From G963677085 sp963677085 (lineage in GTDB: Bacteria > Planctomycetota > Planctomycetia > Pirellulales > Thermoguttaceae), in NCBI GenBank assembly GCA_963677085.2, contig CAXXFH010000006.1:976480-1040479 (forward strand): a stretch of 64,000 nt of DNA, read 5' to 3'. Position 1 is the first letter of the stretch. Each line of letters opens with the position of its first letter. Shown here in pieces: positions 8,060 through 16,408 of this stretch. Position numbers and translations under genes: made by a program. The notes under the pieces were generated by a model. That model worked only from the letters and a program-made list of their open reading frames with translations, had not been told where the DNA came from and did not search any database.

Positions 8060-9787
8060 ATGCCCATGATCCACAGCCTCGGTCTTGCCGATGGCGCCGT
8101 CCTGATTGCGTTTTTCGCCGTGATCGTCGTGATCACCATTCTGACCTCACGGCGGGCTACGAGCACGCAGGGATATTTTCTTGCCAACCGTTCGGCGCAG
8201 GGCTGGGTTTTGGGGCTGTCGTTCGTGAGCATGTCGGCCAGTTCGATCAGCTTCCTGGCGTTTCCCGCTGCCGCTTACGAAGGAAATTGGGGCGGATTGA
8301 TCCCGTTTCTCGTGATGCCGCTTGTGGCCGTCCTGGCCGACTGGATCTTTCTGCCACTTTATCGACGGATCCACATCACCTCGGGCTACGAATACCTCGA
8401 ACGTCGGTTCGGCCCGTTCGCGCGCCTTTATGGAAGTTCGATGTTCCTCTTGCTTCAGATTGGTCGCGTGGGCTTAATCCTCGTGCTCATGTCGCTACCG
8501 TTAACGTTGTTGACCGGTATGGAGCAGACAACCGTTATCGCTCTTTGCGGCGTGTTCACCACGACCTACGTTCTTTTCGGCGGATTGGCCACGGTGCTTT
8601 GGACGGAAGTCATGCAGACGATCGTCCTGCTGGTGAGTTTGGTGTTTTGCGTGGGCCTAATCCTCTGGCAACTGCCGGGTGGCATGGGCGAAGTGCTTTC
8701 CGTGGGATACGCGGCCGACAAGTTCGCCTTTCCGCCGTGGCATATCGCCGGCGCGTCGCCGATGGCCGACTTCTGCCAATTGACTTTCCTCGTTCTATTC
8801 CTGCACGGCGTTTTCAACCAGTTGCTCTATTACGGCGCGGATCAGAACGTCATCCAACGCTATCTGGCCGCCGGCTCAAGTCGCGCGGCACGTCAAGGAC
8901 TCTGGATCGGTAGCTTCGGCGTCATCCCGTTGTTTCTGATACTGATGTTTCTCGGCACGGCCCTGTTTGTTTACTACAAGCGATTCCCCGATCCGGCTAT
9001 CGAGCAACTCTCGCCCGACCAGGTCTTCCCGTATTTCATTCTCACGCGACTTCCGCCAGGCGCCGTCGGCTTGACGATTGCCGGGTTGCTGGCGGCGGCC
9101 ATGTCGACGCTGGTCTCCAACCTGAACGCGATTTCGGCCGTGTTTCAAATCGACATCTACCGTCGCTATCTCGTCGTCGCTCAGTCCGATGCGCATTACC
9201 TGCGGGCGGCGAAAATCATCACGTTGGCTGGTGGCGCCATTATTACCCTTGGCGCGTTGGCCTTAACCCAAGCATCGACAAACACCCTGCTGGAATTGGT
9301 GTTTCTCGTCTATGCCATTTTCGCCGGCGGGTTGGCAGGATTGTTCTTATTGGGCATGCTTTCGCGGCGTGCCAACGCCACCGGCGCTACGGCTGGTATC
9401 GCGGCCTCGGTCGTGGTCAGTTTGTACCTCACGTGCAGCCACTTCGGCTGGCTGCTTCCCGAGTGGCTGCGTTCGCCCACGCACCCCTATCTGATCGGCG
9501 CCTTTGCCAACATGGCGTTGCTGCTCGTCGGTTACGGCGTGAGTTTGTGCCTGAGTCCTGGCAACAAATCAGAACTTGGCGACGAACAGCAAAGCGTGCC
9601 ATCCTCGCGTGGCGAAGTATCTGAGCAGGGACCGTCCGATTGTCTCTGCAACAGCCGCGTCTCCCAACCGGAGAGTATTACGGCGAGCAACGGCGACACT
9701 CCCGAGACTCCAGACGCCGATCCATGCTGCCCTCACCCCCGGCCCCTCTCCCATAGGGAGAGGGGAGATTTTTCCGACGGCCTCTAG
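8060..9787 (+). CDS. sodium:solute symporter (SSS family)
   Basis: About 575 residues with roughly 13 hydrophobic segments, typical of the SSS family. The family-like features are GYFLANRSAQGWVLGLSFVSMSAS near residue 35 and SGYEYLERRFG near 105. It probably imports the carboxylate or sugar acid handled by the downstream enzymes. ATG 8060 has AGGAG 6 bases upstream. The hydrophilic tail after about residue 510 is unusual: its last 20 residues (HPRPLSHRERG and onwards) are encoded by a dispersed palindromic repeat, so the repeat has become part of the coding sequence. It is the first gene of the operon and ends 12 bp before the enolase-superfamily gene. Confidence 0.88.
   Translation: MPMIHSLGLADGAVLIAFFAVIVVITILTSRRATSTQGYFLANRSAQGWVLGLSFVSMSASSISFLAFPAAAYEGNWGGLIPFLVMPLVAVLADWIFLPLYRRIHITSGYEYLERRFGPFARLYGSSMFLLLQIGRVGLILVLMSLPLTLLTGMEQTTVIALCGVFTTTYVLFGGLATVLWTEVMQTIVLLVSLVFCVGLILWQLPGGMGEVLSVGYAADKFAFPPWHIAGASPMADFCQLTFLVLFLHGVFNQLLYYGADQNVIQRYLAAGSSRAARQGLWIGSFGVIPLFLILMFLGTALFVYYKRFPDPAIEQLSPDQVFPYFILTRLPPGAVGLTIAGLLAAAMSTLVSNLNAISAVFQIDIYRRYLVVAQSDAHYLRAAKIITLAGGAIITLGALALTQASTNTLLELVFLVYAIFAGGLAGLFLLGMLSRRANATGATAGIAASVVVSLYLTCSHFGWLLPEWLRSPTHPYLIGAFANMALLLVGYGVSLCLSPGNKSELGDEQQSVPSSRGEVSEQGPSDCLCNSRVSQPESITASNGDTPETPDADPCCPHPRPLSHRERGDFSDGL
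9730..9767. repeat. dispersed palindromic repeat (PLSHRERG type) at the symporter 3' end
   Basis: CCCTCACCCCCGGCCCCTCT is followed by a palindrome, CCCCTCTCCC-ATA-GGGAGAGGGG. The same unit recurs at about 41602-41642. When translated it gives the peptide PHPRPLSHRERG, which I know as a recurrent repeat-derived peptide in bacterial genomes. Here it codes for the end of the symporter and lies 33 bp before the next gene. Confidence 0.75.
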
Positions 9788-9799
9788 GACATTACCTCG

Positions 9800-10966
9800 A
9801 TGCGAATCACGAAACTCGATGTCATTAAACTCTCGCAGGCATACGGCGACCAAGACCGTTGGCGATTCTCCGGCGGAACAGTCGACGTGTGGAACACCGT
9901 GCTCGTGCGATTGACCGCCGAAGACGGTACCACCGGTCTGGGCGAGATTGGCGACGGCCACTTCTTGCCCGAATCGGCCGAAAGCCTGGCGCGTTTCTGT
10001 TCGCGAATGCTCGGCGATCTGAGCGTATTCGATACGAACCTGCTTTTCGACCGCTTGTACAAAGCCGGCCATTTCTGGGGGCGTCGCGGAATGGCGCTCG
10101 GCGTGATCGGTGGCATTGAAACGGCCTGTTGGGACATTCAAGGCAAGCTGCTCGACCAGCCGCTCTACCGTTTGTTGGGCGGCGCGTTTCGTTCCAAAAT
10201 TCGCACCTACGCCTCGGGCGGCATGGAAAAAAGCGATGCCGAACTGGCCGACGAACTCAAGCGGCACGTCGACGACGGATTTACCGCCGTGAAGCTTCGC
10301 GGTGGTTACCCCAATCCCGCACGCGATGAACAACTGTTAGCTCTGGCCCGCCATGCCGTGGGCGATGAGATCGACGTGGCGATCGACGCAGGCCAGGGCT
10401 ACGTTCCGCGTCCCTGGTCGATCAAAAGGGCGATCGAAGCCGTGCGTCGCTTGGCGCCCTACCGACCGATGTGGCTCGAAGAGCCGGTGCGCACGGACGA
10501 TGTCGCCGGATACGCCGAGATTCGTGCGGCGGCCGACTTTCCCATCGCTGGCGGCGAAAACCTCAGCGGGCTGGTCGAGGCCCGGCCGCTGATCGACCGA
10601 AAGGCGCTCGACGTGGTGCAAGCCGACATCACGCATGCCGGTGGCATCGGCGAAACGCGCCGCATCGCCGACTATGCCCATGCCCACGGCGTGGCCTGGG
10701 CACCGCACGTGTTTCGCAGCGGCGTAGGCTTCATGGCCCATCTGCATCTCTGCACGGCTCAGCCGAACGCCATGATTTTCGAGTATAGCCGCCAAGCAGC
10801 ACTGCGCGACGAGTTGGTAATTGAAATGCCGAGATTCGAAGACGGCCATCTCTTTCCGGTCGATCAGCCGGGACTTGGCGTGCATCTACCCGACGAGGTG
10901 TTGGAGCGTTATCGCTATCGTCCCGGTACGGAACAGTGGTTTGCCGTGGAAGGTTACCGCGAATGA
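9800..10966 (+). CDS. mandelate racemase/muconate lactonizing enzyme family protein (putative acid-sugar dehydratase)
   Basis: About 388 residues with the enolase-superfamily layout: a capping domain (residues 1-130) and a (beta/alpha)7 barrel. Visible active-site signatures are VKLRGG (catalytic Lys), DVAIDAGQG (metal Asp), WLEEPV (metal Glu), AGGENLSG (metal Glu), and the Asp/His dyad in VQADITHAGG and WAPHVF. The dyad puts it in the mandelate racemase subgroup, whose members often dehydrate aldonic or uronic acids to 2-keto-3-deoxy acids. That product is a substrate for the DHDPS-family aldolases downstream. The stop overlaps the next start (ATGA), so the two are translationally coupled. 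The exact substrate is unknown. Confidence 0.85.
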   Translation: MRITKLDVIKLSQAYGDQDRWRFSGGTVDVWNTVLVRLTAEDGTTGLGEIGDGHFLPESAESLARFCSRMLGDLSVFDTNLLFDRLYKAGHFWGRRGMALGVIGGIETACWDIQGKLLDQPLYRLLGGAFRSKIRTYASGGMEKSDAELADELKRHVDDGFTAVKLRGGYPNPARDEQLLALARHAVGDEIDVAIDAGQGYVPRPWSIKRAIEAVRRLAPYRPMWLEEPVRTDDVAGYAEIRAAADFPIAGGENLSGLVEARPLIDRKALDVVQADITHAGGIGETRRIADYAHAHGVAWAPHVFRSGVGFMAHLHLCTAQPNAMIFEYSRQAALRDELVIEMPRFEDGHLFPVDQPGLGVHLPDEVLERYRYRPGTEQWFAVEGYRE

Positions 10967-11733
10967 ACGGTCCGCAACTAATTGCATTGCCCGTGCTTTC
11001 GATCGAAGCAGTGCCTGCTTGCGCCGTACTCCACTTGAGCGATTACGACCGCGAGGTTCCGATCACCGGTTATGCGTGGATGTACCGATCTGGCATGAGC
11101 AATGGCGACGAGGGGTGGACACTCATCGACACCGGCATGAACGACCCAAAGCCGGTCAATGCCGATCGTCCGGCTCGAAGGCAATGGCATTCGCATTCGC
11201 TGGTGGAAGCAATGGCGCAGCACGGCGTCGCTCCCGGCGATGTGAACCGCGTTATCCTAACCCATCTGCACCTAGACCATTGCGGCGGCTTGGAATTGTT
11301 TCCCCATGCACGCTGGTATGTTCCCGCGATCGAATGGCAATTTGCACGCGACCCGGCCAACGCCGACTTGGCCCGCGAGCCGCTGTATTCGCGATCCGTG
11401 CTGGACCGGATGGCCGCGCACGGCGTCGAGTTGCTTGCCGACGGCGATTGTCCCGCACTGGGATTGCGTGTGCGACACGTCGGCGGTCATACGCCAGGTT
11501 CGATCGCCTTGGAATTACTGAACCACGAAGGCCAAGTCCGGCTCGTTCTAGCCGGCGACGTGGCACCGCTGTACGACAATCTCCGGCGCGAGATTCCGCC
11601 GGGCACGTTGTGGCATTGGGGTGAATGCCGACTCGCGCTTTCGCGCTGGTCCTCGGCTCCCTATCCCGTACTTCCCAACCACGATTCTCGACTGTTGGCC
11701 GATTTCCCCGATGGCGTTATCCTCAATGGCTGA
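10963..11733 (+). CDS. MBL-fold metallohydrolase
   Basis: About 256 residues of the metallo-beta-lactamase fold. The metal motif is HLHLDHCGG; a second His is in HVGGHTPGS, the Asp bridge is in LAGDVAPLY and a terminal His in PNHDSRLL. The spacing resembles N-acyl-homoserine-lactonase-like MBL proteins, which often hydrolyse lactones or esters. In this operon a sugar lactone is a plausible substrate (inference). ATG 10963 overlaps the stop of the dehydratase gene by 4 bp, and its own stop overlaps the next gene by 8 bp. Confidence 0.82.
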   Translation: MNGPQLIALPVLSIEAVPACAVLHLSDYDREVPITGYAWMYRSGMSNGDEGWTLIDTGMNDPKPVNADRPARRQWHSHSLVEAMAQHGVAPGDVNRVILTHLHLDHCGGLELFPHARWYVPAIEWQFARDPANADLAREPLYSRSVLDRMAAHGVELLADGDCPALGLRVRHVGGHTPGSIALELLNHEGQVRLVLAGDVAPLYDNLRREIPPGTLWHWGECRLALSRWSSAPYPVLPNHDSRLLADFPDGVILNG

Positions 11734-13072
11734 CTCAATACAACTCGAAGGCGTTATTCCCGTCTTGCCGGTCCCGTTCTGCGAGGACCAATCGCTGGAT
11801 CTCGATGCTTTTGCCACCGAGGTCCGCTGGGCCGTAGAACGTCCGATCGATGGCTTGGCCCTATTCGGCTTGGCCAGCGAATACTGGAAGCTCGACGACC
11901 GCGAGCGCCTCACGCTGGTAGAAACGCTGGTGGCATCGGTCGAACGTCGCAAGCCGGTCGTGGTTAGCGTGACCGACACGAGCCGGTTTCATGCCGAAAA
12001 GTTTGCCCGGCGCGTTGCGACCATGGGTGTCGACGCCTTGGTCGTCATGCCGCCGCATTTTATGTCGCCGAAACCGGAAAAGGTAATCGACCACTGCCGA
12101 GCTGTGGCCGACGCCGTGGCACCGTTGCCCGTCGTTGTGCAATACTCGCCAGCCTATATTGGTGTATCGCTTCCGGTCGATGTTTTCGTGAAACTCCACG
12201 AGCGGTCGCCCAACGTCGGCTACGTAAAGGTCGAGCCGCGTCCGCCGGGTCCGATGGTCGAGGCGTTGCGCACCGCTTCCGACGGTCGCATTCAATGCTT
12301 GATCGGGCAAGGGGGTCTTACGCTGGCCGATTGCCGGGACCGAGGTATCGTGGGAGTTATGCCCGGCGTGGCGGTCGCCGAGGTCTATCGAAAACTTTGG
12401 GACGGCCTAGCCGCCGAATCCGTCGACCCCGAAATCCTCGACCTGAACGATCGTCTGGTCGCCCTGATGTCGCATATCGTGCCCACGATCGACATGTGGG
12501 TGGCGGCTGAGAAACATCTGTTAGCGTGGCGCGGTGTCATCGACCGGCCGGTGCTGCGCGATCCGTCGTCGCCGCCGGAAGACGGTTATGTGCGCCACCT
12601 ACGACGCTGCTTCGACCGAATCCGTCCACACCTGGAAGACACTCACCACGACCGAAACGGACAAGCCGTTATGGAAACCATGATCAACACCGGCACACGA
12701 AAAACTTGTCTCATCACCGGCGCCAGCCGTGGCATCGGCCTGGGAATCGCAAAACGACTCGACCGTTGCGGATACCGGTTGGCGCTGACGTGTCAGAGCC
12801 ACGATAGCCTCGGAAAACTTCACCAGGAACTGGCGCACTTTTCCTGTACCGACCACTTGCCGATTTTGTGCGACGTTGGGGAAGAAGCCCAAATCGAGGC
12901 CATGTTTTCCCAAGTCGACGCCGTTTTCGGCAGGCTCGATGCATTGGTCGTCAATGCGGGCATTCATCGGCAGGAATCGTCGACAGAGATTCCGCCGACG
13001 CATGGGACCGACTCTTCGCCATCGACGTGCGCGGCGCCATGCTCTGCTGCCGCGAGGCCGCACGGCGCATGA
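11726..13072 (+). CDS. DHDPS-family aldolase, reading frame continues into an SDR domain
   Basis: Residues 1-305 are a dihydrodipicolinate synthase/N-acetylneuraminate lyase-type barrel: IPVLPVPF at the start, GLASEYWKL in place of the usual GTTGE motif, Tyr in VVQYSPAY and the Schiff-base Lys in YVKVEPRPPGP. Expected chemistry is retro-aldol cleavage or dehydration of a 2-keto-3-deoxy acid. No stop separates this domain from an SDR N-terminus (TCLITGASRGIGLGIAKRL); the frame then loses SDR similarity after VVNAGIHRQESS and ends at 13072. Either the two enzymes are fused or there is a small indel: an out-of-frame TGA at 12681 overlaps the ATG at 12680, the ATGA junction seen elsewhere in this operon. 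Confidence 0.72.
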   Translation: MADSIQLEGVIPVLPVPFCEDQSLDLDAFATEVRWAVERPIDGLALFGLASEYWKLDDRERLTLVETLVASVERRKPVVVSVTDTSRFHAEKFARRVATMGVDALVVMPPHFMSPKPEKVIDHCRAVADAVAPLPVVVQYSPAYIGVSLPVDVFVKLHERSPNVGYVKVEPRPPGPMVEALRTASDGRIQCLIGQGGLTLADCRDRGIVGVMPGVAVAEVYRKLWDGLAAESVDPEILDLNDRLVALMSHIVPTIDMWVAAEKHLLAWRGVIDRPVLRDPSSPPEDGYVRHLRRCFDRIRPHLEDTHHDRNGQAVMETMINTGTRKTCLITGASRGIGLGIAKRLDRCGYRLALTCQSHDSLGKLHQELAHFSCTDHLPILCDVGEEAQIEAMFSQVDAVFGRLDALVVNAGIHRQESSTEIPPTHGTDSSPSTCAAPCSAAARPHGA

Positions 13073-13449
13073 ACGAGCGCGGTGGCAATATCATCGTCAT
13101 CGGTTCGATTGCCGGCGAGCGCGCCGTGGCACGCCGCGCCTGCTACTGCGCGGCGAAGGCCGCCCTGCACGCATATTCCCAAAGTGTTGCCCAGGAATGG
13201 GCGCCGCAGGGTATTCGTGTTAACATCGTGTCGCCAGGGCCGATCGACACGGAATTCCTGAACGAAGCCCTGCAGTCGAAAGCGCTTCAGTCGCTCAATG
13301 GTCACGACGGAATGGTGAAAATGGTTCCGCTCGGGCGCATTGGCACTCCGGAGGATGTGGCCACCGCCGTCCATTATTTGCTTAGTGATGAAGCCAGTTT
13401 CATCACTGGCGCGGTCTTGCGGGTCGATGGCGGAAGAATCTGGTCCTGA
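12680..13449 (+). pseudogene. SDR family oxidoreductase, interrupted by a single-base frameshift
   Basis: A complete short-chain dehydrogenase can be rebuilt from two frames. The first part (12680 to about 12985) has the Rossmann motif TGASRGIG and VVNAG. The rest, in the -1 frame (from about 12980 to 13449), has DAWDRLFAIDVRGAM, the catalytic Ser in GSIAGE, YCAAK (Tyr-x3-Lys), PGPIDTEF and a normal C-terminus FITGAVLRVDGG. One base appears lost around 12970-12990. Conservation of both halves suggests a recent mutation or a sequencing error, not old decay. The enzyme would be an NAD(P)-dependent sugar-acid or alcohol dehydrogenase. The next aldolase gene starts 24 bp after its stop. Confidence 0.7.
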
Positions 13450-13473
13450 CGCTCGATGAATATAGGCAACAAA

Positions 13474-14487
13474 ATGGCCCAACGCATTCATGGCATTTTT
13501 ACCCCTCACATCGTACCGCTGACAACTGCGGGCGATATCGACGAGCAGGAATTGCGTCGCTACGTCGACTGGCTCATCGAGAAAGGGGTCCACGGGCTGT
13601 ATCCCAACGGCTCGACCGGCGAGTTCACTCGGTTCACCGCCGAGGAACGCCGGCAAATCGTGAAGATCGTCTGCCAACAGGCGGCCGGTCGTGTGCCGGT
13701 GCTGGCCGGTGCGGCCGAAGCAAATGTGCGCGAGACACTTCGCGCTTGCGAGACGTACGCCAGCTACGGTGCCCGAGCGGTGGCCATTGTATCGCCCTTC
13801 TATTACAAGCTTTGCCCCGAGTCGGTCTATGCCTATTTCCGCGAGATCGCCCAAAACAGTCCGATCGACGTGACACTCTACAACATTCCCATGTTTGCCA
13901 GCCCAATCGATGTGCCGACCATCAAACGACTGGCGGAGTTCGAGCGAATTGTGGGCATCAAGGACTCGTCGGGCGACATGGCTTTCATGATGCGGATGAT
14001 GTCGGCCGTCCGGCCCGTACGTCCGGATTTCGTTTTTTTGACCGGCTGGGAAGCCGTCCTGGTGCCGATGCTTCTGATCGGCGTCGACGGCGGCACCAAC
14101 GCCACCAGCGGCGCCGCCCCCGAATTAACGCGGAAGCTTTACGACCTGACCAAGGCAGGCCAGATCGACGAGGCCATGCGTTTGCAGTTCCGCATGTTGG
14201 AGTTGTTCGACGCCATGCTCTATTCGGCCGACTTTCCCGAGGGGTTTCGTGCGGCCGTCGAACTGCGAGGCTTTCGGGTGGGCCGTGGTCGCCAACCGCA
14301 GACCGACAAACAGAAGATCGACTACCTCACCCTGCAAAACGTGTTACGCTGCATTCTTGCCGAGTTTGGCTACGTCGAAGGTCCCATCGGTGGCTGCCCA
14401 CCGCGCACGGGCAACCTCGACCAGGACCGTATCAGCCATATCGCGACCACCGTTCTCGAAACGCTTCGACAACGGGGTGCGATTTGA
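13474..14487 (+). CDS. dihydrodipicolinate synthase family protein (second aldolase)
   Basis: About 337 residues. It has classic family signatures: IFTPHIVPL near the N-terminus, YPNGSTGEF (the GxxGE phosphate or keto-acid loop), the catalytic Tyr in VTLYNIP and the Schiff-base Lys in VGIKDSSGD. The C-terminal extension GPIGGCPPRTG is longer than in DapA. It probably cleaves a keto-acid to pyruvate plus an aldehyde, or acts as a keto-deoxy acid dehydratase; a lysine-biosynthesis role is less likely in this context. I prefer ATG 13474, which has TAGG 7 bases upstream; ATG 13456 is in frame. It is only distantly similar to the other DHDPS protein, so the pair probably act on different steps. 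The stop overlaps the shell-protein start (TTGA). Confidence 0.85.
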   Translation: MAQRIHGIFTPHIVPLTTAGDIDEQELRRYVDWLIEKGVHGLYPNGSTGEFTRFTAEERRQIVKIVCQQAAGRVPVLAGAAEANVRETLRACETYASYGARAVAIVSPFYYKLCPESVYAYFREIAQNSPIDVTLYNIPMFASPIDVPTIKRLAEFERIVGIKDSSGDMAFMMRMMSAVRPVRPDFVFLTGWEAVLVPMLLIGVDGGTNATSGAAPELTRKLYDLTKAGQIDEAMRLQFRMLELFDAMLYSADFPEGFRAAVELRGFRVGRGRQPQTDKQKIDYLTLQNVLRCILAEFGYVEGPIGGCPPRTGNLDQDRISHIATTVLETLRQRGAI

Positions 14488-15137
14488 ACGAGACTGCCTC
14501 GAATGAAACCATCGGACTGCTGGAGGTCACTGGACTGACCCCCACGCTGGCGGCCGTCGATGCCATGCAGAAGGCGGCCGATGTTCGCGTAATTCAATGT
14601 GAACTAAACGATTTCTACGGCGTCTGCACCAAAATCACCGGCAACACGTCGGCAGTGACCACGGCCATTGAAGCCGGTCGTCGAGTGGCCGAACAAATGG
14701 GTGGTCAGCCGATCGCCGACGTGATCCATCGCACCGATTCTCGCGCGACGGACGCGATTATTTCGCCTCCCGAACATAATCCACTCATTGAACAAGACGT
14801 TGTCTTCCTCCCCTGTGATCAACCGTTGCCTGCCGGAAAGAAACTTACTATGAGCCAAGACACGACCACTGCATTGGGTCTGATCGAAACGCAAGGGTTC
14901 ACCGCCGTATTCGAAGCCATCGACACGGCATGCAAGGCGGCCAACGTCGAAGTGGTCGGCAAAGAAAAGCTCGGCGGCGGCTACGTAACCGTCATCATTC
15001 GTGGCGACCTCTCGGCGGTTAGCTCCGCGGTCGAGGCGGGCAAAGCCAAAGTCTCGGCCCTGGGAAAACTGATCGCCGCCCACGTAATCGCCCGCCCGAG
15101 TCCCGCAGTGCTCGGCTTGCTTCCGAAGTCAGGCTGA
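14484..15137 (+). CDS. tandem BMC-domain microcompartment shell protein (BMC-T)
   Basis: About 217 residues with two bacterial-microcompartment domains. Domain 1 (residues 8-95) begins IGLLEVTGLTPTLAAVDAM, with AADVRVIQCEL and TGNTSAVTTAIEAG. Domain 2 (about 128-205) begins ALGLIETQGFTAVFEAIDT, with AANVEVVGKEKLGGGYVTVI, RGDLSAVSSAVEAG and HVIARP, an excellent match to the BMC consensus. Tandem domains define BMC-T proteins, which form pseudohexameric trimers in shells. The start is inferred as TTG 14484, overlapping the aldolase stop (TTGA) with GGGGTG upstream. An in-frame ATG at 14850 could also give domain 2 alone. No other shell gene is in the window, and coupling to an aldolase operon suggests a role in aldehyde handling. 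Confidence 0.85.
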   Translation: MNETASNETIGLLEVTGLTPTLAAVDAMQKAADVRVIQCELNDFYGVCTKITGNTSAVTTAIEAGRRVAEQMGGQPIADVIHRTDSRATDAIISPPEHNPLIEQDVVFLPCDQPLPAGKKLTMSQDTTTALGLIETQGFTAVFEAIDTACKAANVEVVGKEKLGGGYVTVIIRGDLSAVSSAVEAGKAKVSALGKLIAAHVIARPSPAVLGLLPKSG

Positions 15138-15244
15138 TCGGTCAATTGATTCCTTCGTTCTCAAACCGAAAACAATGCATCCGAGCCTTCGCTTAAAAGG
15201 GGCGAGCATGGTCCGTTTTGACCTGCATTTTCTCGCCTCTCGCC

Positions 15245-15350
15245 TCTATTGCGTCCTGCATTGCTTGTGGAACGAGGGCGACCAACGGGAGCCCGGTTTT
15301 TTGGGCCGGAACGCAAGGAAGTGTTCCACAATCAAACCAGGAACCAATAA
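15245..15350 (-). repeat. MITE-like repeat, copy A1
   Basis: About 105 bp, bounded by CTATTGCG and ACCAATAA, with GTGGAAC/GTTCCAC internal arms and the core GCGACCAACGGGAGC. It is in the opposite orientation to the copies at 20795, 27406 and 47936. It fills the 300-bp gap between the shell-protein gene and the PEP-CTERM gene; no gene is seen there. Confidence 0.7.
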
Positions 15351-15439
15351 TCTCTTGGCGTGGCTTTAGTTAACGCAGTGCGCTTCGCCAGACACTTTCA
15401 GTTTGAGTGAGTCAAATCGCCACCCGAGCGCCGATGCCA

Positions 15440-16408
15440 TCAAGGCTTTCGATGTCGCCGGCCCAGGAATAGAAGCCCCAGCAAGCCGGAAGAAACCAAC
15501 AGGACGAAGGAAGACGGTTCGGGAACAACCCCCAACACACCCTCTTCCCAACTGCTTGCCATGCGAATTTCATCGCTATAGGAAGAGGCTTCGGACGTGA
15601 ATTGGATAAAGCCGAGCCGCAACTTGGTGATCCGCTGCGTCGATTCGTCGAGCACGTTGGTGGTCGTGTCGGTAAATACGGGCGTACCGGCAGCCGCCTC
15701 GCTGCTGATGCTTGTCGGGTTGTACCACACTTCGATCGTGTCGTCGCCTGTGCCCCCACCTTCGGAAAGCTTGATTACGAAGAGGTTTGCGATGCTTGTA
15801 GGATCGCCTGTGCTGACGCCGTTCGCAATAATCGCGCGTTTGGTGGTGCCGTCCGCGTCACGATATTGGACGTAGGCGTCGAGTTCCGTACCGTCGCCGG
15901 CAAATCCCCATTGCACGCCAGCCGCGTAGGACGAGTCGCCAAGCTGGGTGTACACATAACTGTCCGTGCGCATGCTGAAATTGTCCTTAGTGAGCATCAA
16001 ACCACTAACGTAATATTGGCTGTAGTTGGTAGCACTACGTACGACATTGCGGGTAAGACTTCGACCGTCTAAAAAACTGCCTTCGTAGTCATAGCGCACC
16101 ATGCCGGCCTGCTCATCCAGGAACGGATGAAGGAGGGTTCGCGTGTCGACGTTGATGGTCGCCGTGCCGCTGCTCCACGGATTACCGGCATCGAAACCCA
16201 CCATGCTTGCGTGCGCCGCATTTTGGTTCTGGAGGTCGGTGCTCGCGTTCCTGTCGCCTGCGGTGCCGTTATACGAACTCGTTCCGCTGGTAGGAAAACC
16301 GTCGTAGAGAATCACCTCGGCCCGGACTATACTCGTGGCGACGAAAACAAAGACCAGAACACCAATAGCCACAGTGCGTCTCACGTTTCGTCTCCCAGAA
16401 AAGGGCAT
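15440..16408 (-). CDS. PEP-CTERM sorting domain protein
   Basis: About 322 residues. There is an N-terminal signal (RTVAIGVLVFVFVATSIVRA), a beta-rich mature domain beginning EVILYDGFPTSGTSSYNG, and a C-terminal exosortase signal: VVPEPSSFVLL, a hydrophobic helix (VSSGLLGLLFL) and basic GRRHRKP. The middle (VQWGFAGDGTELDAYVQYR, VIKLSEGGGTGDDTIEVWYNP) is the kind of concanavalin-like sandwich seen in many planctomycete PEP-CTERM proteins. It is probably surface- or matrix-associated. ATG 16408 has GGAG 10 bases upstream. It runs toward the microcompartment operon, convergent with it. Confidence 0.8.
   Translation of the reverse strand: MPFSGRRNVRRTVAIGVLVFVFVATSIVRAEVILYDGFPTSGTSSYNGTAGDRNASTDLQNQNAAHASMVGFDAGNPWSSGTATINVDTRTLLHPFLDEQAGMVRYDYEGSFLDGRSLTRNVVRSATNYSQYYVSGLMLTKDNFSMRTDSYVYTQLGDSSYAAGVQWGFAGDGTELDAYVQYRDADGTTKRAIIANGVSTGDPTSIANLFVIKLSEGGGTGDDTIEVWYNPTSISSEAAAGTPVFTDTTTNVLDESTQRITKLRLGFIQFTSEASSYSDEIRMASSWEEGVLGVVPEPSSFVLLVSSGLLGLLFLGRRHRKP

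Noticed and set aside
13746..14483. Open frame running antiparallel in character through the second aldolase and in frame with the shell protein
   Set aside because: It overlaps a clear aldolase in another frame and reads Arg-rich shadow sequence; only the part from 14484 has protein-like features.
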